This document shows, piece by piece, positions 23,486 through 36,373 of a stretch of DNA of 64,000 bases. The first letter of the stretch is position 1, and every line of letters begins with the position of its first letter. Source of the DNA: Linnemannia schmuckeri (lineage: Eukaryota > Mortierellomycota > Mortierellomycetes > Mortierellales > Mortierellaceae); contig JANATG010000014.1 in the NCBI GenBank assembly GCA_029449235.1, positions 372,001-436,000 on the forward strand, in the 5' to 3' direction. Under the pieces are notes generated by a model. That model was given only the letters and a program-made list of their open reading frames with translations. It searched no databases and was not told the origin of the DNA. The position numbers and the translations under genes are program-made.

Positions 23486-26400
23486 ATGTCGGCAACAAAA
23501 GAATTCAAGGCTCCCGTTACAAAGAGAAAGCAGAAGGAGGAGGAGGATTTCCCTCGAGGTGGCGCTTCAGGTCTCACTCCCCTCGAATACAAAGAGATCG
23601 CCCATCAAGCCGATACCTCACTCTTCTCTGTAAGTGCAATTTTTGCTCTTTTTTACTCGATCTTTTACAAGCAACTGGTCTACCTAGTTTCATATATCTT
23701 TTGTCGTTCAATCCTCTCCACTCTACTTATGACTTTCAAATATCATTCATTTGGCAATTGATCCGTCACAGGAACCAGGCTCAAAGCCTTCAGGCGTTGC
23801 TGGATCGGAACCCGCAAAGAAGAAGCGCAAATCCACAAAGAAGACTGCCAATAGCGAAGTCAGTTTCGAGAACAGTTTTGACAAGAAGAAGCTCAATGTC
23901 GAGATCCTCTCCTTCAAGGTACACTAGCGCAATGCATGGAATGCATACCTCGACCTGTCATTGACTGAATCGGAAAGTGTCGAACCATTGCTCTCTAACC
24001 CTCCTTCCTTACTTTCTTGATAATAGCGTTTGACTGAGGGCACAAAGTTGCTTGGATGCATCAGCGGGATCAGCCATGGACGTGATTCCGACTTGCCTGA
24101 GCTTATCGTGTCTCTCCCCAACAACTTGACAGGATTTGTCGACATCTCAGAGCTTTCGGACGAGTTGATCCAGGCCGCGGGTGACACTCTTCCTGACTTG
24201 AAGGAACAGTACTTCATCGGCCAGTGGGTTCAGTGTGTCATTATTGGATTGCAGTATGGCGCTTCAGGGGGAGCTGCCGCTTCAGGAACCGACAAGCAGA
24301 GACGCAAGATTATCTTGAGCTTGAAGCCCTTCATTGTCAATGCCGGAGTCAAGCCCGTTGATATTGCTGTCGGAACTGTATGTTTTGAAAACGACTTGTT
24401 TTTTTGGATATTGTCAACTCGCGACAGTCATCCTTTCTAGTTTGTGCATTTTGAGCTAATCTATCCTTTGTTTTATTGAATACCATTTAATCGCACACAA
24501 AATAGTTTGTTTCTGGAGCAGTAAAGAGCGTGGAGGACCATGGTTATATTGTCAACCTTGGAATCAACGGCTTGCATGGATTCCTTAAGAACTCGGAGGC
24601 GAAGATGTACCAGCGCATCAAGAACAACGACAAGCCCCTGACCGTTGGCCAGGTTCTCACTTTCAGTGTTCTCTCCATGGAATCTAACAAGAAGACTGTT
24701 CAGTTGACCGTCGATGCCATGAAGGTCTCCAAGGCTTTGGTAATTATTTTTTTTTTGGACTCTTTTGCTGTAGATGCACGATTTTGGGATAGTGAATTGG
24801 TGGCAACGAGCGCAGTATTAACCAATCGGGAAATGCGTTTGTTTTTAACAATTTAGCTCGGTGACAAGTTCTCGTTCTCGGAAGTCGGATCGATTATGCC
24901 TGGAAATGTTATTGAGGCGCACATTACAGAGATCCAGGATATTGGAGCTGTTGGCAAGTTCATGGGCCATTTCGACGCCACCATCGATTACTTCCACACG
25001 TCCAAGGGCATCATCACCTCTAAAAAGGAGCTCGAGGAAACTTTCAAGGTCAACGACAAAGTTAGGGCCAGAGTCCTCTACATCGACCTCGCCAGCCAGC
25101 CCACCAGAATCGGTCTCTCCAATGCCAAGCACATCATGGGTCTGACCCAGCCTAACACAACAGAGTCTGAGCTCGGCTCCAAGATCTTCCCTGGAAAGGC
25201 CATCCCCATTGGACGCTCCTTCGAAACCGTCACTGTTAAGCGTATTGATCCTCGCCACGGACTCTTGTGCACAATCGATGGTGTCGATATCCCCGCCTAC
25301 GTCCACATTTCTCGTGTCGCTGACGAGCATCTCGCCAACATTTCCGCCACTGGAAAGTTCCGCGTCGACTCGACCCACCGTGGTGTTGTTCTTGGATACG
25401 ATCCCGTCGATGGTCTTTTGCAGATGAGCTTGCAGGAGTCGATGGTCGATCAGCCTTTCCTCCGCATTGAAGATATCGCTGTCGGATCCGTTGTCAAGGG
25501 AACTGTCGCCAAGGTTAGCGACAAGGGTGTGATCGTCAGCCTTGCCAAGAATATCAAGGGATTCGTCCCCCTCCTCCACTGCGTTGACTCTGCTGTCACC
25601 ACCAGCACCAAGAAGCATGTAGACGAGAAGTTCAAGGAGGGCAAGTCGATCAAGTGCAGAGTCCTCTCTACTGATGCCACTGAGGGCAGAGTCATTTTGA
25701 CCTGCAAGGACTCGCTCATCTCGAGCAAGCACCCTATCTTTACTTCTCTCGATAGCATCACTCCTGGCTCTCTCTCTGACGGTGTGATCGTCAAGGTCAA
25801 CTCTCACGGATGCATCGTTTCGTTCTTCAACAACGTCAAGGCCTTTGCCCACATCTCGGAACTTCAGGAGACACACGTTAACAACCTGAGCATCTTCCAG
25901 CCCGGTCAGGTCAAGACTTGCAGAGTTTTGGAGGTCAACGCGACTGAGCAGAACATGAAGGTTTCATTCAAGAAGTCTTCGGAGGTTGACTTGGGCTCCG
26001 TCGAGGTTGGATCCATTCACAAGGGCAAGATCGTCACCATCAAGAAGGACCTCATCCATTTGACTCTCAAGCCTTCCGAGACTAAGGCTGTTATCCACTC
26101 CACCCATCTTTCGGATCATCTCGGTGAGCAGGCTGATCGTATCTTTGCCAGTCTCAAGGAGGGAATGATCATCTCGGATTTGGTTGTCCTCAGCAAGGAT
26201 GAGACCCGCGGTTCTGTTATGGTCACCAAGAAGCCTATTTTGGTGCTGGCTGCTAAGGAGAAGAAGCTGATCACCGAGCGCGCTGGGCTCAAGGAAGGTC
26301 ATGTCTACCCTGCATTTGTTCGCCAGGTCGCCAAGTTTGGTGTGTTTGTCGAGTTTGCCAACGGTATTGAGGCCCTTGCCTTCCGACACTCGCTCTCCGA

Positions 26401-29371
26401 CGCCTCCGAGGCTGTCTTTGTCAGAAACCAGTCTGTTCTCGCCAAGGTCTTGAGAGTCGACCCGACTGATGGAAAGACTGAAGTCTCCCTGAAGCCCTCT
26501 GATGTCTCTTCTTCCGAGTCTGTCGTTTTCCAGGGCGAGTTCTTGGCTGCCTTCTTCAAACAGCTCGAGCGTCTCGCCAAGAAGACCGACTCTACTGTTT
26601 CGGTCGGTGCCTGCACTTTAGCTGACGTCAAGGCTGTCGGAAAGGACGAGTGGACCATTTCGTACGGCGCCAACAAGTCCGCCTCCGTCGCCGCCAACCA
26701 GATCAAGGAGGGTAAAATCAAGGCTGGCACCAAGTGCGCCGCCAAGGTTTTGGATGTTGATTTCGAGCAGGACACTGTCGATTTTACTTTGAAGGATTCA
26801 CTCATCTCTGCAGAAGAGGCCAAGGAGATCAAAGCCAACAAATTCTCGACTGCCAACATCTCTAAGAATCTCACCAGCCTTGCCGCTCTTCAAAAGGCTC
26901 AGGAAACTGTCGAGGCTGTCGTCGAGCTCGTTAAGGACGACTACCTTGTCATGTCAATCCCCGAGGTCAACAACATGATCGCCTTTGCTGCTACCCGCTC
27001 CCTCAATAACCGCAAGGATCGTTTCATCGGATACAAGATTGGGGAGAAGGTCAAGGCTCTTGTAGCATACGTCCCCAAGTCCCAGGGCAAGGGTCAAGCT
27101 GCTGAGCGAGTCATTCTCTCGATCGAGCAGGCTTCCGTTTCCCCTCGCAACGGTGTTGCCAAGGAGGCCAAGAAGGGTACCAGCGGTATTGCCGAGTTTG
27201 AGGATGTCAAGGAAGGCTCGGTTATCAGCGCTCGCGTTGCCAACATTCAGCACACTGGAATGGACGTTCACCTTGGTGGGAAGGTCTTTGGTCGTATTCA
27301 CCTCACCAATCTTGCTGATACCTATGCCCCCTCGGAGACGCTCCTGAAGAACTTCAAGAAGGGTCAGCTTCTCAAGTGCTTTGTCCTCCAGGTCGATACC
27401 AGCAATAAGAAGATTGATCTCTCCCTCCGCCCCTCGCGTCTGGCTCCCGAGAACCACTCTGTCGTCCACGATCCTGAGGTCAAGGGCTTTTCCGACTTGG
27501 CTGCCGGTGGAATCCTCCAGGGTTATGTCAGCAATGTCGCCGATAAGGGCTTATTCGTTGCCCTGAGCCACAAGCTGAGCGGACGTGTCAAGATTGCCGA
27601 GCTTTCAGACGACTACTTGAAGGACTGGAAGAGTCATTTTACGGTTGGCCAGGTTGTGAAGGCCAAGATTGTCAACGTCAGCGAGGCCCACCACCAGATC
27701 GAGTTGACCTTGAAGGCCAGTCAGATTGACCCCAGCATCAAGGCCATCCAGACCCTTGCTGACTTCACCAAGGGCGAGAAGGTCAAGGGAACCATCAAGG
27801 CCGTCAAGGACATTGGAGTTTTCATCAAGATTGACAACAGTACCGTCAGTGGTCTCTGCCACATTTCCGAAATCTCTGAGAACCACGTGCCCGATGTCTC
27901 TAAGTTGTACTCTGTCGGCGATCCTGTCAAGGCCAAGATTCTCGACATTGACATGGAGAAGAAACGTATCTCGTTCGGTCTTAAGTCTTCTTACTTTGAG
28001 GAGGCTGATGCCGAGGTTGATGAGGACGAGAAAGATGAAGATGTCGAATCTGCTGAGGGGTCTGACGAGGAAATGGAGGGAGCTAGCGATGATGATGTCG
28101 AGATGGGTGAGAATGACTCTGATGCTGAGGAAGACGAGGAGGAGTCTGACGGCGAGGTTGATAACATTTTTGCAGGACACGATGACAGCGACTCAGAGGA
28201 TGCTGAGGAAGACGGGGCTGAGGAGGAGACCAAGATTGCAGACGATGATAGCGATGTTGAGATGACCGACGCTGCACCTTTGGCCGTTGCCTCTGGATTC
28301 AACTGGGATGGCAAGGACGATGCTGAAGAAGATACCAAGAGCGGTGACTCTGATTCGGACGATGATTCGGATGATGAGCGGTCAAGCAAGAAGAAGAAGG
28401 CCAAGAAGCAGGCGGCCGTTGTTCAGGACGACACTGCCGATTTGGAGTCTCAGGCACCACAGGTCGCATCTGACTATGAGCGTCTGTTGTTGGGTTCGCC
28501 CAACTCTTCTTACCTCTGGATTAACTACATGGCCTTCCAACTCCAGCTCTCGGAGATTAGCAAAGCCCGCGAGATTGGTCAGCGTGCGTTGAAGTCGATC
28601 AGCTTCAGGGAGGAGCAAGAGAAGATGAACGTCTGGGTTGCCCTGATGAACTTGGAGAACACTTTTGGCAGTGCCGATACCTTGGAGGAGGTATTCAAGA
28701 ACGCTGTCCAGACCTGCGAGCCCAAGAAGATCTATCTCCAGTTGGTCAAGATCTATGAGCGTTCCAACAAGATCGAGGTATATTTATGTTTTTTTTTTTT
28801 GCTTGTACATGTTTGGTTTGCTCTTAAGCCGGTATGTTTTGAACATAGCGACTGACCGATTTTGTGTCACTTTATGCTTCTTTTCAATTAGCTTGCTACA
28901 GAGTTGTACACGACGATGACCAAGAAGTTTGGCCAGAGCTCCAAGGTGTGGACTGGGTTCGGTCACTTCCAGTTGCACCACGGCAACCTCGAGGCTGGCC
29001 GCGAGTTGCTCCAGCGCAGTTTGAAGTCTCTGCCCAAGCGCAAGCACATCAAGACGATCTCCAAGTTTGCCCAGCTCGAGTTCAAGTATGGTGAGCCCGA
29101 GCGTGGTCGTACAATCTTTGAGGGAGTAATGAGCAATTACCCCAAGAGGATCGATCTTTGGTCTGTCTATATTGATATGGAGGTCCGGAACGGAGAACAG
29201 GATGCGGTCCGTCGTCTTTTCGCTCGTGTTGTGTCCTTGAAGCTATCGTCCAAGAAGATGAAGTTCTTCTTCAAGAAGTGGTTGGCGTATGAGAAGGATA
29301 ATGGAGATGAGGAGTCGGTTGAGGAGGTTAAGAGGAGGGCGTTGGCCTATGTCGAGTCATTATCGGCATAA
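23486..29371 (+). CDS. RRP5: rRNA biogenesis protein Rrp5 (PDCD11 homologue)
   Basis: Six exons: 23486-23629, 23772-23918, 24027-24377, 24506-24739, 24857-28777, 28892-29371. All junctions are phase 0, giving 1758 residues (yeast Rrp5 is about 1730). A basic N-terminus with KKKRK is followed by 12-13 S1 RNA-binding repeats. These are recognisable by repeated VG..V.G.V..I...G..V.L......G.VHISEL patterns from about residue 98 to 1335. A very acidic linker (about 1340-1470) follows, then HAT/TPR-like helical repeats (about 1490-1758, with ELYTTMTKKFG and YPKRIDLWSVYIDME). In yeast this nucleolar protein is the only factor needed for both 18S and 5.8S rRNA processing. The S1 part handles ITS1/5.8S cleavage, and the C-terminal part handles 40S maturation. 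The ATG lies directly after the CT/CA-rich leader. Domain order and length match the family, so I am very sure of the identity. Confidence 0.97.
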
Positions 29372-30489
29372 GGCAGGCAGGTAATAAGTTTTTTTTCTGC
29401 AGTTAGTTTAGAGTTACAAACCACACACGCATATGCATTTTATTAGTATTTCACATTTTTTCACCATCACATCTCGCTGTCATCCAAGTTTGAATAGCAC
29501 CATTTTTCTGTGTGCGTGTGTATATACCTTTGCGGATCTGGAATTACGACTCATAGTCATAACATAGGCTGGCAGACAGTCTGCAGTTTTCACTTCAGAA
29601 GAGGGACGATGTACAGATATGAACCTATTATGTTGACGTCTGAATTGCTCCAAAGGGTTTTCAAAACGGTAGCAAGAGTTTCTGACAAGCCGAAAAGGAT
29701 TTCTGACGAGCAAAAAAGGGTGTCTGAGACGAGCGGCGGGAGATTGGAAGTATAAACCTTTGTAACTCTCGGTACGTGGTAGAATGATAGGAGGTGAGTA
29801 GGATGGCGAGTGCGGAAGTATTTTAGGGAGGAGGCGTACAGTGGACAGACGGAACAAAAATACACTTTCCTTTGACCTTGGAACCTTCCGTCAGCTCGAC
29901 TCAGGTGAAATAATCGCGACTGTTCGTTTGTCCGACAAACAAGAAAACAACGTTACGCAACGCAAACGAATACATAATATCATTTATAACCCAGAAAATA
30001 AACAAAAACACCTCTACAAGCTTGTTTTCCTTTTCATTACCGTCTCGGCGTGTTTTTGAATTTCTACTCTTCCCCTATCCTGACGCATTTGGACGATCTC
30101 ATTGGCTTTTTTTTCGTGCTTTTTTTTTTTTAACTAGAAATGGGATATGTGGGTTAAACACTGACCAGACCATCGTCTGCAATTATGGTTGTGGACATTC
30201 ATTCTGTCAGGCAGACATCCTGTTTTGGTTGCCATGGTCCATTTTCTAATTTGTAAGCTTTTTGTACTGAACTTCATTCTTTCAAAAGCTGTTACTTTCT
30301 ATCGGTGAAGTATCGCTCACGTTCATGGCAACAATTTCCATGCTCATGTTCACCATCCCTTAAATTCTGATCCCTACAGTCGAGAGTATAAAAGAGTGGA
30401 AGGTTTCACATTTTTACCTCATTTTTCATAGATATTTAGCAAGCCTCTCCAGCTCAACCACAAAAACCCCTCTACACCAACCTTACACT
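29372..30489. other. Intergenic, RRP5 3' flank to pseudogene promoter
   Basis: AT-rich; no gene seen. It ends with the TATA box and short leader of the decayed ML-domain copy. Confidence 0.6.
30387..30394 (+). promoter_or_regulatory. TATA box of the decayed ML-domain copy
   Basis: TATAAAAG lies 103 bases upstream of the former start codon. The intact copy has the same octamer 120 bases before its ATG, so the promoter was duplicated with the gene and has outlasted the coding frame. Confidence 0.6.
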
Positions 30490-31274
30490 ATAAAGTTCAC
30501 CGCTTCCCTCGTCGCCTTCGCTTACCTCGTCCTCTCAGCTGCCTCGCCCTCTCAGCCTACTCGGCCTATGGTGATGCCTACATCAACTTTTTCGGCTGCC
30601 AAATCCTAGACACTCTTTCCTTCAGGCCAACCACCAACTTTACCCTCTCTCCCTCGCCCATCTGCGTCGGCAAGCCCATTTGCTTGATAACCACCGGTAA
30701 TTTAACAGGGCCTATTGTCGAGGATGCTGCGTTGATTATCAAAGGAGAGTACTTTGGGCGAGTTTATACTTCGAGTAGCATTCTCTCTGCCGTTGCTTGC
30801 TGGCAGCGGCCTGAGCTGCGCTACTCAGCTTGATGGACCAGCCCCCGGCGTTGCCTCCTTGAAAATTTGCTTCAATCTCAAGCCCACATTCCCACTGGCA
30901 TAAGGTAATATGCTAAAACTGTAGAACAAGCATAATTTAACATTTGAACATTCTTCTGAGGCGGCGTTATTCACTTTCATTCCTTTTCTTCAGTTTATAA
31001 TCTTTGCCCGTTACAGAGTCTCATTAAAATGCATTTTTTTGCGGGCAACGAGTACGGTGCCCAAAACATCCTCTACCAGTTTAGTAAGTTTGAACAGGTA
31101 GCTCCTATTTTTCGTATAGATGGTGCACGGTTAATCTCCATTGCATGATCTATGGTGTCATGAACATTTACAACCACTTTCATTCTTGTCGGAATCTGTG
31201 AGCTTGTGTTAGCTCCTAGACACCCTCTCCCCACTGGCGAGCAATTGACTACCGTCTTCGGCAAGCAGTGCTAA
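30490..31274 (+). pseudogene. Decayed ML-domain (NPC2-like) lipid-binding protein gene
   Basis: A paralogue of the intact gene at 33250. Frames spread over the first exon (30490-30904) give recognisable pieces: a signal-peptide-like KFTASLVAF; then, one frame over, AYSAYGDAYINFFGC; then LSPSPICVGKPICLITTG and IIKGEYFGRVYTS. After a further frameshift come LLAGSGLSC and SLKICFNLKPTF. The homologous start codon reads ATA instead of ATG, and at least two frameshifts interrupt the frame. A second exon near 31019-31083 gives FAGNEYGAQNILYQF, and a third (31213-31274) ends in QC-stop like the intact protein. Intron positions match the intact gene. It cannot encode the family protein as written. Confidence 0.8.
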
Positions 31275-33249
31275 ATACGGAGATATCCATCCTCCCTTAC
31301 GCGTCTATCCTGGAACTACTGTCTGTCCTCAAAAAATTCATCTCAGAACTCCGTAACAATGGGCGCCATCTTGAAACGAGATCCATTTGCCTCCCGTTAC
31401 GATTTACCTTAACAGCACCCTATCTTTTGCTCAGTTTGAGTGTGCCTGTTCCAATCCAATGCACAAATGGGTATCATTTTTACTAGTACTATTCTATGAG
31501 CTTCATAATTGACTTGAAGGTCTCAAATAAGTCCACATCATGTTTTCCATGTGTTTGTTCATGAATGTAATGATTTTTGTTTTTAGTAATGGACGCCTGT
31601 CGTAGGATTGGGTCACAGGTGCACCAGAATATATCACGGGTGAAGTGCGCCCATTTTCTCCGCTGTCCAACGTGGGAAAAAATATGCCAGGGCTTTTTTT
31701 TCCAACCCTGTTGCTTAGTTTTCTTGAGTCACTAGGAGCAACTACGCACACTGACGCCCACGGAACTAGGGAAGGGCAGACAGACTAATTGAATGACAGC
31801 CTGAATGTATGTGTGAGATGCTGTGATCGAATCAAGGTCGCGTCGTGGGGAGAGGGAAGGGGAGATTTCATCGGGATATCCTTCAATCTGCTTCGTATGT
31901 ATCGTCTCACTCGGAACGGTTGCCGCCGATAGTCGCTCCTTATTCGCATTCTATATTACTACTATTATCTCTGTAATAGACGCGACCATTGTAGGGCAGA
32001 CAACGCAAGCGTGTAAAAAGCACGAGAAATCAAATGGTTTGCTGCGCAAATGCAACACATGCATCTTTTTTTTTTCTTCTTTGAAGTTTCATTCGCGTCC
32101 CGCCAATTTCATTATCCGCCTTTCTCCGCAAGTCATTTACAACCATGGATACAAATACACCTGTCGCACCCTTTTTAGTCCGACCACCTGGATCAATGTA
32201 GTTGTATCCCACGGTTGGCGCAAAAAGCGCGCAACGTGTTGTCTCCCCTCCTTTCTTCCTCCAGGGAAAGTGACGCCACATTTCGCTGGTGTTCATTTTT
32301 TTTTTTCTTCTTTTCCCGGGATCGGCTTTTGAAACTCTACAGACACATGTAATACTTTTCTTAGAATAGAAATCAATTCGATTGTTCTCCCACGCTCGTC
32401 CCTACTCTCAATAGTGTCCTTGGACCTGAGTGGATCAATTGATTGCGGGTCAACAAACACTAACTTTGCGCCTAATTGCCTTTGTACCCTGTTCCACGCC
32501 TGTTGGCTCGTGCATTGTTGAATTACTGCAATAAAACTGCCTTGGCTCACGGACGGCGGGGGAGAATATGCTTTCCGAGCAATCCCCCTTTTTGCGGTTC
32601 ACTGCCAAAATACTTGACTCCATACTTTTTGCACAAAATAATCCCATTCTACAAGCACAATGTCGTAGAACGGAGTATCCTTTGCGAGAGTGCGCATACT
32701 GTGACTCGACTCTTGATGATATATGTAATGCACGGAGTTTCATTTTGAGAACTTTCCCAGATTTTTTTTACTTTATTCGCGCAGTGCGGCCTGATCGACT
32801 TTTCAAACTCAACTCAGCGCGCTCTACACCTTCTAGAGTACAAGCATATCGTCTGCAGCATATCATTTTTTTCTCAACGCCGTATACACTGTACATTACA
32901 TCAAAGGGTTTCTTCCTCCCTTTATTTGTACCCGCTGTAATTCGTTCCCTTACGATTACCTTGCGATTGGATGCGATGGATTCGACCATAACCCGCTTCT
33001 TTGTGTACCTATTTGTGCTTCATTAGTGCCTTGTAGTGTACCTACGCTTACTTTCTGCTCGGTTGATATTCTATGATACATTGGTACTACCATTTCGAAA
33101 ACGTGTTGCGTCATTTTTTCACAAAAAAATATAAAAGGGGCAGCACAATTTCGTTTTTTTCTCCTCATTCCTAAGATCACCACTTCACATCTAAAGCACA
33201 CTTCGCCCCAGCCCTACCAACGCACCCTTCTTAACCACTTGTATCCACC
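31275..33249. other. Intergenic region inside the ML-domain cluster
   Basis: Nearly 2 kb, AT-rich, with no supported gene and no further ML-domain remnant that I could recognise. The last 130 bases hold the TATA box and CA-rich leader of the intact gene. Confidence 0.5.
33130..33137 (+). promoter_or_regulatory. TATA box of the intact ML-domain gene
   Basis: TATAAAAG lies 120 bases before the ATG at 33250, followed by a pyrimidine/CA-rich leader. Clear TATA boxes are uncommon among the housekeeping genes of this window, which suggests regulated expression. Confidence 0.65.
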
Positions 33250-33966
33250 ATGCAGTTTACCTCAGTCTTAGCCGTCATCGCTATTGCCGCCCTCTCGACC
33301 GTCTCGGCCCAGTCTGGCACCTACACCAAGTTCACCGACTGTGCCGCTGACAAGCCCTCGGACCTGGCTATCAGCTCCCTCAGCCTGAGCCCCTCACCCA
33401 TGTGTCTCGGTCAGGACTACTGCCTCACCGCCACCGGTGCCCTGTCGGCCCCCATCACCAAGGGCGCCAAGCTCGGTGTCTGGGGCAAGTATCTCAACCG
33501 CATTGTTTACAGAGACAGCGTTGATCTCTGCGATGTCCTGGCTGCCAATGGCCAGAACTGCCCCATCCCCGAGACCACGACTGAGCTCAAAATTTGCCTC
33601 AAGTTAAAGCCCGACTTCTGGGAGGGTGTAAGTAGCAACTTTTATGTTTTGTCGTACATACTGTGAGATGTCTGTGTTCTGCTGTTGAAAAGCAAAGACA
33701 ATCATCGTACTTATTGCGCACTGTCTCATCTCACTTGTTCTTTTGTCGCTCTTTGATAGGTCACCACCCAGTTCGACTTTATCGCTACCAACGCGAACGA
33801 TGGCACCATTTTCTGCCAGCGAGGTATGAAGGCTCGTTTCGCACTTCGACCAGAGATGATGTGCTTTCTTGCTCCTGAGTCAACTGTAAAGGCGCTAATG
33901 CTGGCTTTTTTTCGTCTATTGTACTTCTTAGCTCTTGACCGCGGTCTCCAGGGCGCTACCTGCTAA
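33250..33966 (+). CDS. Secreted ML-domain protein (NPC2 / PG-PI transfer protein-like)
   Basis: Three exons (33250-33627, 33760-33823, 33932-33966; phases 0 and 1) give 158 residues. A signal peptide spans about 1-20 (ending TVSA). The mature protein shows the ML (MD-2-related lipid-recognition) pattern. It begins near YTKFTDC, then has LSLSPSPMCLGQDYCLTATG, KLGVWGKYLNRIVY, DLCDVLAANGQNCPIP and LKICLKLK, and ends IFCQR...GATC with paired cysteines suited to the usual disulfides. ML proteins are small beta-sandwich carriers that bind sterols or phospholipids; in fungi the related phosphatidylglycerol/phosphatidylinositol transfer proteins are secretory or vacuolar. The ligand is unknown. The gene sits between two decayed paralogues (30490-31274 on + and 34363-35127 on -), so it is the survivor of a local family. 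Confidence 0.85.
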
Positions 33967-34362
33967 ATCAAGTCACCTTCGCTCCTTCCTTGGCCATATT
34001 AAATCTAGTGGCCATTCATCCATTAAGTCTTTAAGACTGTTCCTGCAAGTGATATGGAGTTCATCGTCATTAGAGCATTTCAATAAAAAAAGAAGGACAG
34101 AAGTCCACCAAAAAAGAATTAGAACGCGAAGAAAGAAAAAATAAGTGAAGGGCTGCAAGGCGCCAATGCTGAGCGCCAAGAGAAGAGAAAAAAATGATAT
34201 GGTATACAGTTGCACTTGCATGGCTACTTTTAATTATCAAACGCGCATTGAATGTTCGCTCACTCCCGGAGAGCGAGGAAATAAGTGTGGAAAAAGGTCT
34301 GAGGTGATATGGAGTCTATATTTGTGAGCCTGACGCAGAAACGCGTTAAAAGCCGTAAGGCT

Positions 34363-34454
34363 TTACTTAAGACAGCTCACTGCGGTCAGACCAGAAAGAG
34401 GGGCACCAGGAATGCCAGGGTCGTAGGGAGCTGATGATCAAACTAGATATACAA

Positions 34455-34488
<34 letters not shown>

Positions 34489-35127
34489 TGAATAATGGGG
34501 CTACACGACCACTATTGTTGCTTTTTTTTTCCCAAATTGTTCGGTAAACACAAATACCAATGACCAGCAAAATGAACTTACTCTTCTGAGAAAACAAAAT
34601 TACGCCGTCTCCATTGGTGTCCAGGTACTAGTACTCCCAGTTAAGCTAGAAAAAAACAACATGGGATCAGAAATAAGTACAAAAGAAATATTGAAAAAGC
34701 GCGGCCAAAAAACTAGGCGCAATTTTTTTCCTTGATCAGTCCGTTCCACTAAGGGTAAGTATATACGTTGGAAGGCGTGTTGAACCGGACATTGACACAA
34801 GTTCAAATTGTAGGGCCCTGCAGGATAGGGTAGGTCAGGCCGCTCGCCGCGAGGAGAGCGCACAAGTCATGGCTATTAATGTAGACGACTCTTCTAAGCC
34901 ATCTTCCTGTGATGGAGTACTTCGCACCCTTGACGACTAGAGTCGACAGAGTACCGGTGGCAGTGAGGCAGAAGGGCTTGTCGATTCATAGTGTGTATAG
35001 GAATAGAGTGGCCGGTAGCCAGGTATTGGATAGGGCCTGTGGCATCGTTCACGAGCCTGGTATACCGAGTCGAAATCGACGAGAGGGCGATGGCAGCAAG
35101 GGTGGCGATGGCAGCGGCGAATTTTAT
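34363..35127 (-). pseudogene. Second decayed ML-domain (NPC2-like) gene, opposite strand
   Basis: Read on the minus strand, exon 1 starts at 35127 with ATA AAA TTC in the place of ATG and gives a signal-peptide-like stretch (KFAAAIATLAAIALSSIS). After a frameshift and stop comes IDKPFCLTATG, then VVKGAKYSITGRWLRRVVY and DLCALLAASGL, and another in-frame stop. Exon 2 (34645-34582) is 64 bases, exactly the size of exon 2 in the intact gene, and gives YLDTNGDGVILFSQK with one TAG. A plausible third exon ends near 34363 with a Cys close to the stop. Homology to the intact gene at 33250 is clear by eye. Intron 2 carries a 28-base poly-A tract (34458-34485). Confidence 0.75.
34458..34485. repeat. 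Poly-A tract (28 bases)
   Basis: Uninterrupted A run inside the degraded second intron of the minus-strand ML pseudogene. Confidence 0.95.
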
Positions 35128-36075
35128 GGTGTACGATAAGGGAGGAGGGGAAGGGTGGAGGGATACAGAAACGGAAATGAATTGTCGACTACCCTTTTAC
35201 ACCCCGCGAGGAATGTTTGTGAAAAAGATACAATCGTAGCAACATGCACAGAATCAGTTAGGCTTGCTTGCAGTCGATTATGTGCCCATGATCACCGAGG
35301 AATACTACGCGCAAATGTCGGTATTTTCAAGAAAAAAGAGCACAAATCACAAATGTAAGTTGAAAGTAGTTATGGGGTAAACGATATTGCAAATGAGAAA
35401 TGATAAGGCTGAGCCTGTTTGAGCAACATATAAACGAAATTGAACTTGGAATATTCTATTACTCATGCATGTAAGGCGGCTGTTGCATTGGTTTGCTGTT
35501 CGTGTGTTTTGTATTGGTTGTTGGAGTTACATTTTGTTGGTGGTACAATCCGCAATAGAATACCACCTTAGAGAAAATCTTTCGACGTAAACACAAAAAA
35601 ACAAGTGAATAAACATAAAGCTCATGTGTAAATGGATACAAAGTGAAGAGAATTGAGCATAACAAGTACGAACAAACCAAGAGACTAGAAATAAACGCTA
35701 GTGGAGAGTTTTGTTTTTTTTTGTTTCACGTTTCAAGTATCATTCGTCGCCAACGATAGAAAGCGGCTTGGCTAAAAATTCTTGCGACACTGGAGCGATA
35801 TGAATGCACAATGGTGAACCAACACCGAACTGTAGTGATGACCTTTTGGCTACGTACCAACTCCATCGACAATTTCTTATCTTCTACCCTCGACTTTAAG
35901 CAACGCGGAAAAAACAAAGTACAACAAACAGAGCCTCTGTGCCAACCTTCCACCACTTAGGAAGTAAACGGGAAAATGTGAGCCCAAATCAAACCGAACG
36001 ACACTTTATGAGTCTCTTTTTCTACTAGCGAGCAATGCGCCGCTCATGTGTTACTGTCGCATGGCCGTTCCCAAT

Positions 36076-36077
<2 letters not shown>

Positions 36078-36114
<37 letters not shown>

Positions 36115-36116
36115 AA
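36078..36116. repeat. T30A9 homopolymer junction
   Basis: Thirty T followed directly by nine A, in non-coding sequence. Confidence 0.95.
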
Positions 36117-36373
36117 CAAGAACGTATACATATCAAAACATTAGGTTCCTTATTTGATACGATTACATAGAAGTGCAGTTACAAATAGAGGAGAGGATGG
36201 TTAGCTCTCCACAGAGCTTTCAGTTTTTTCCACCAAAAGTGATACCTTGAATATGTAGACTCACCCGATGACCACTGCTTGAGCATACTCTTCCTATCTC
36301 ACTTCAAAACAGCCACTCATTGTCTCGAAGGAGGTGCTGATATTTCATTGGCGTTGTAACTGATTGCTGATTT

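Noticed and set aside
24845..28404. Long minus-strand frames (up to 343 codons) opposite RRP5
   Set aside because: Shadow frames of the codon-biased RRP5 exon; S1 and HAT repeats on the plus strand explain the region.
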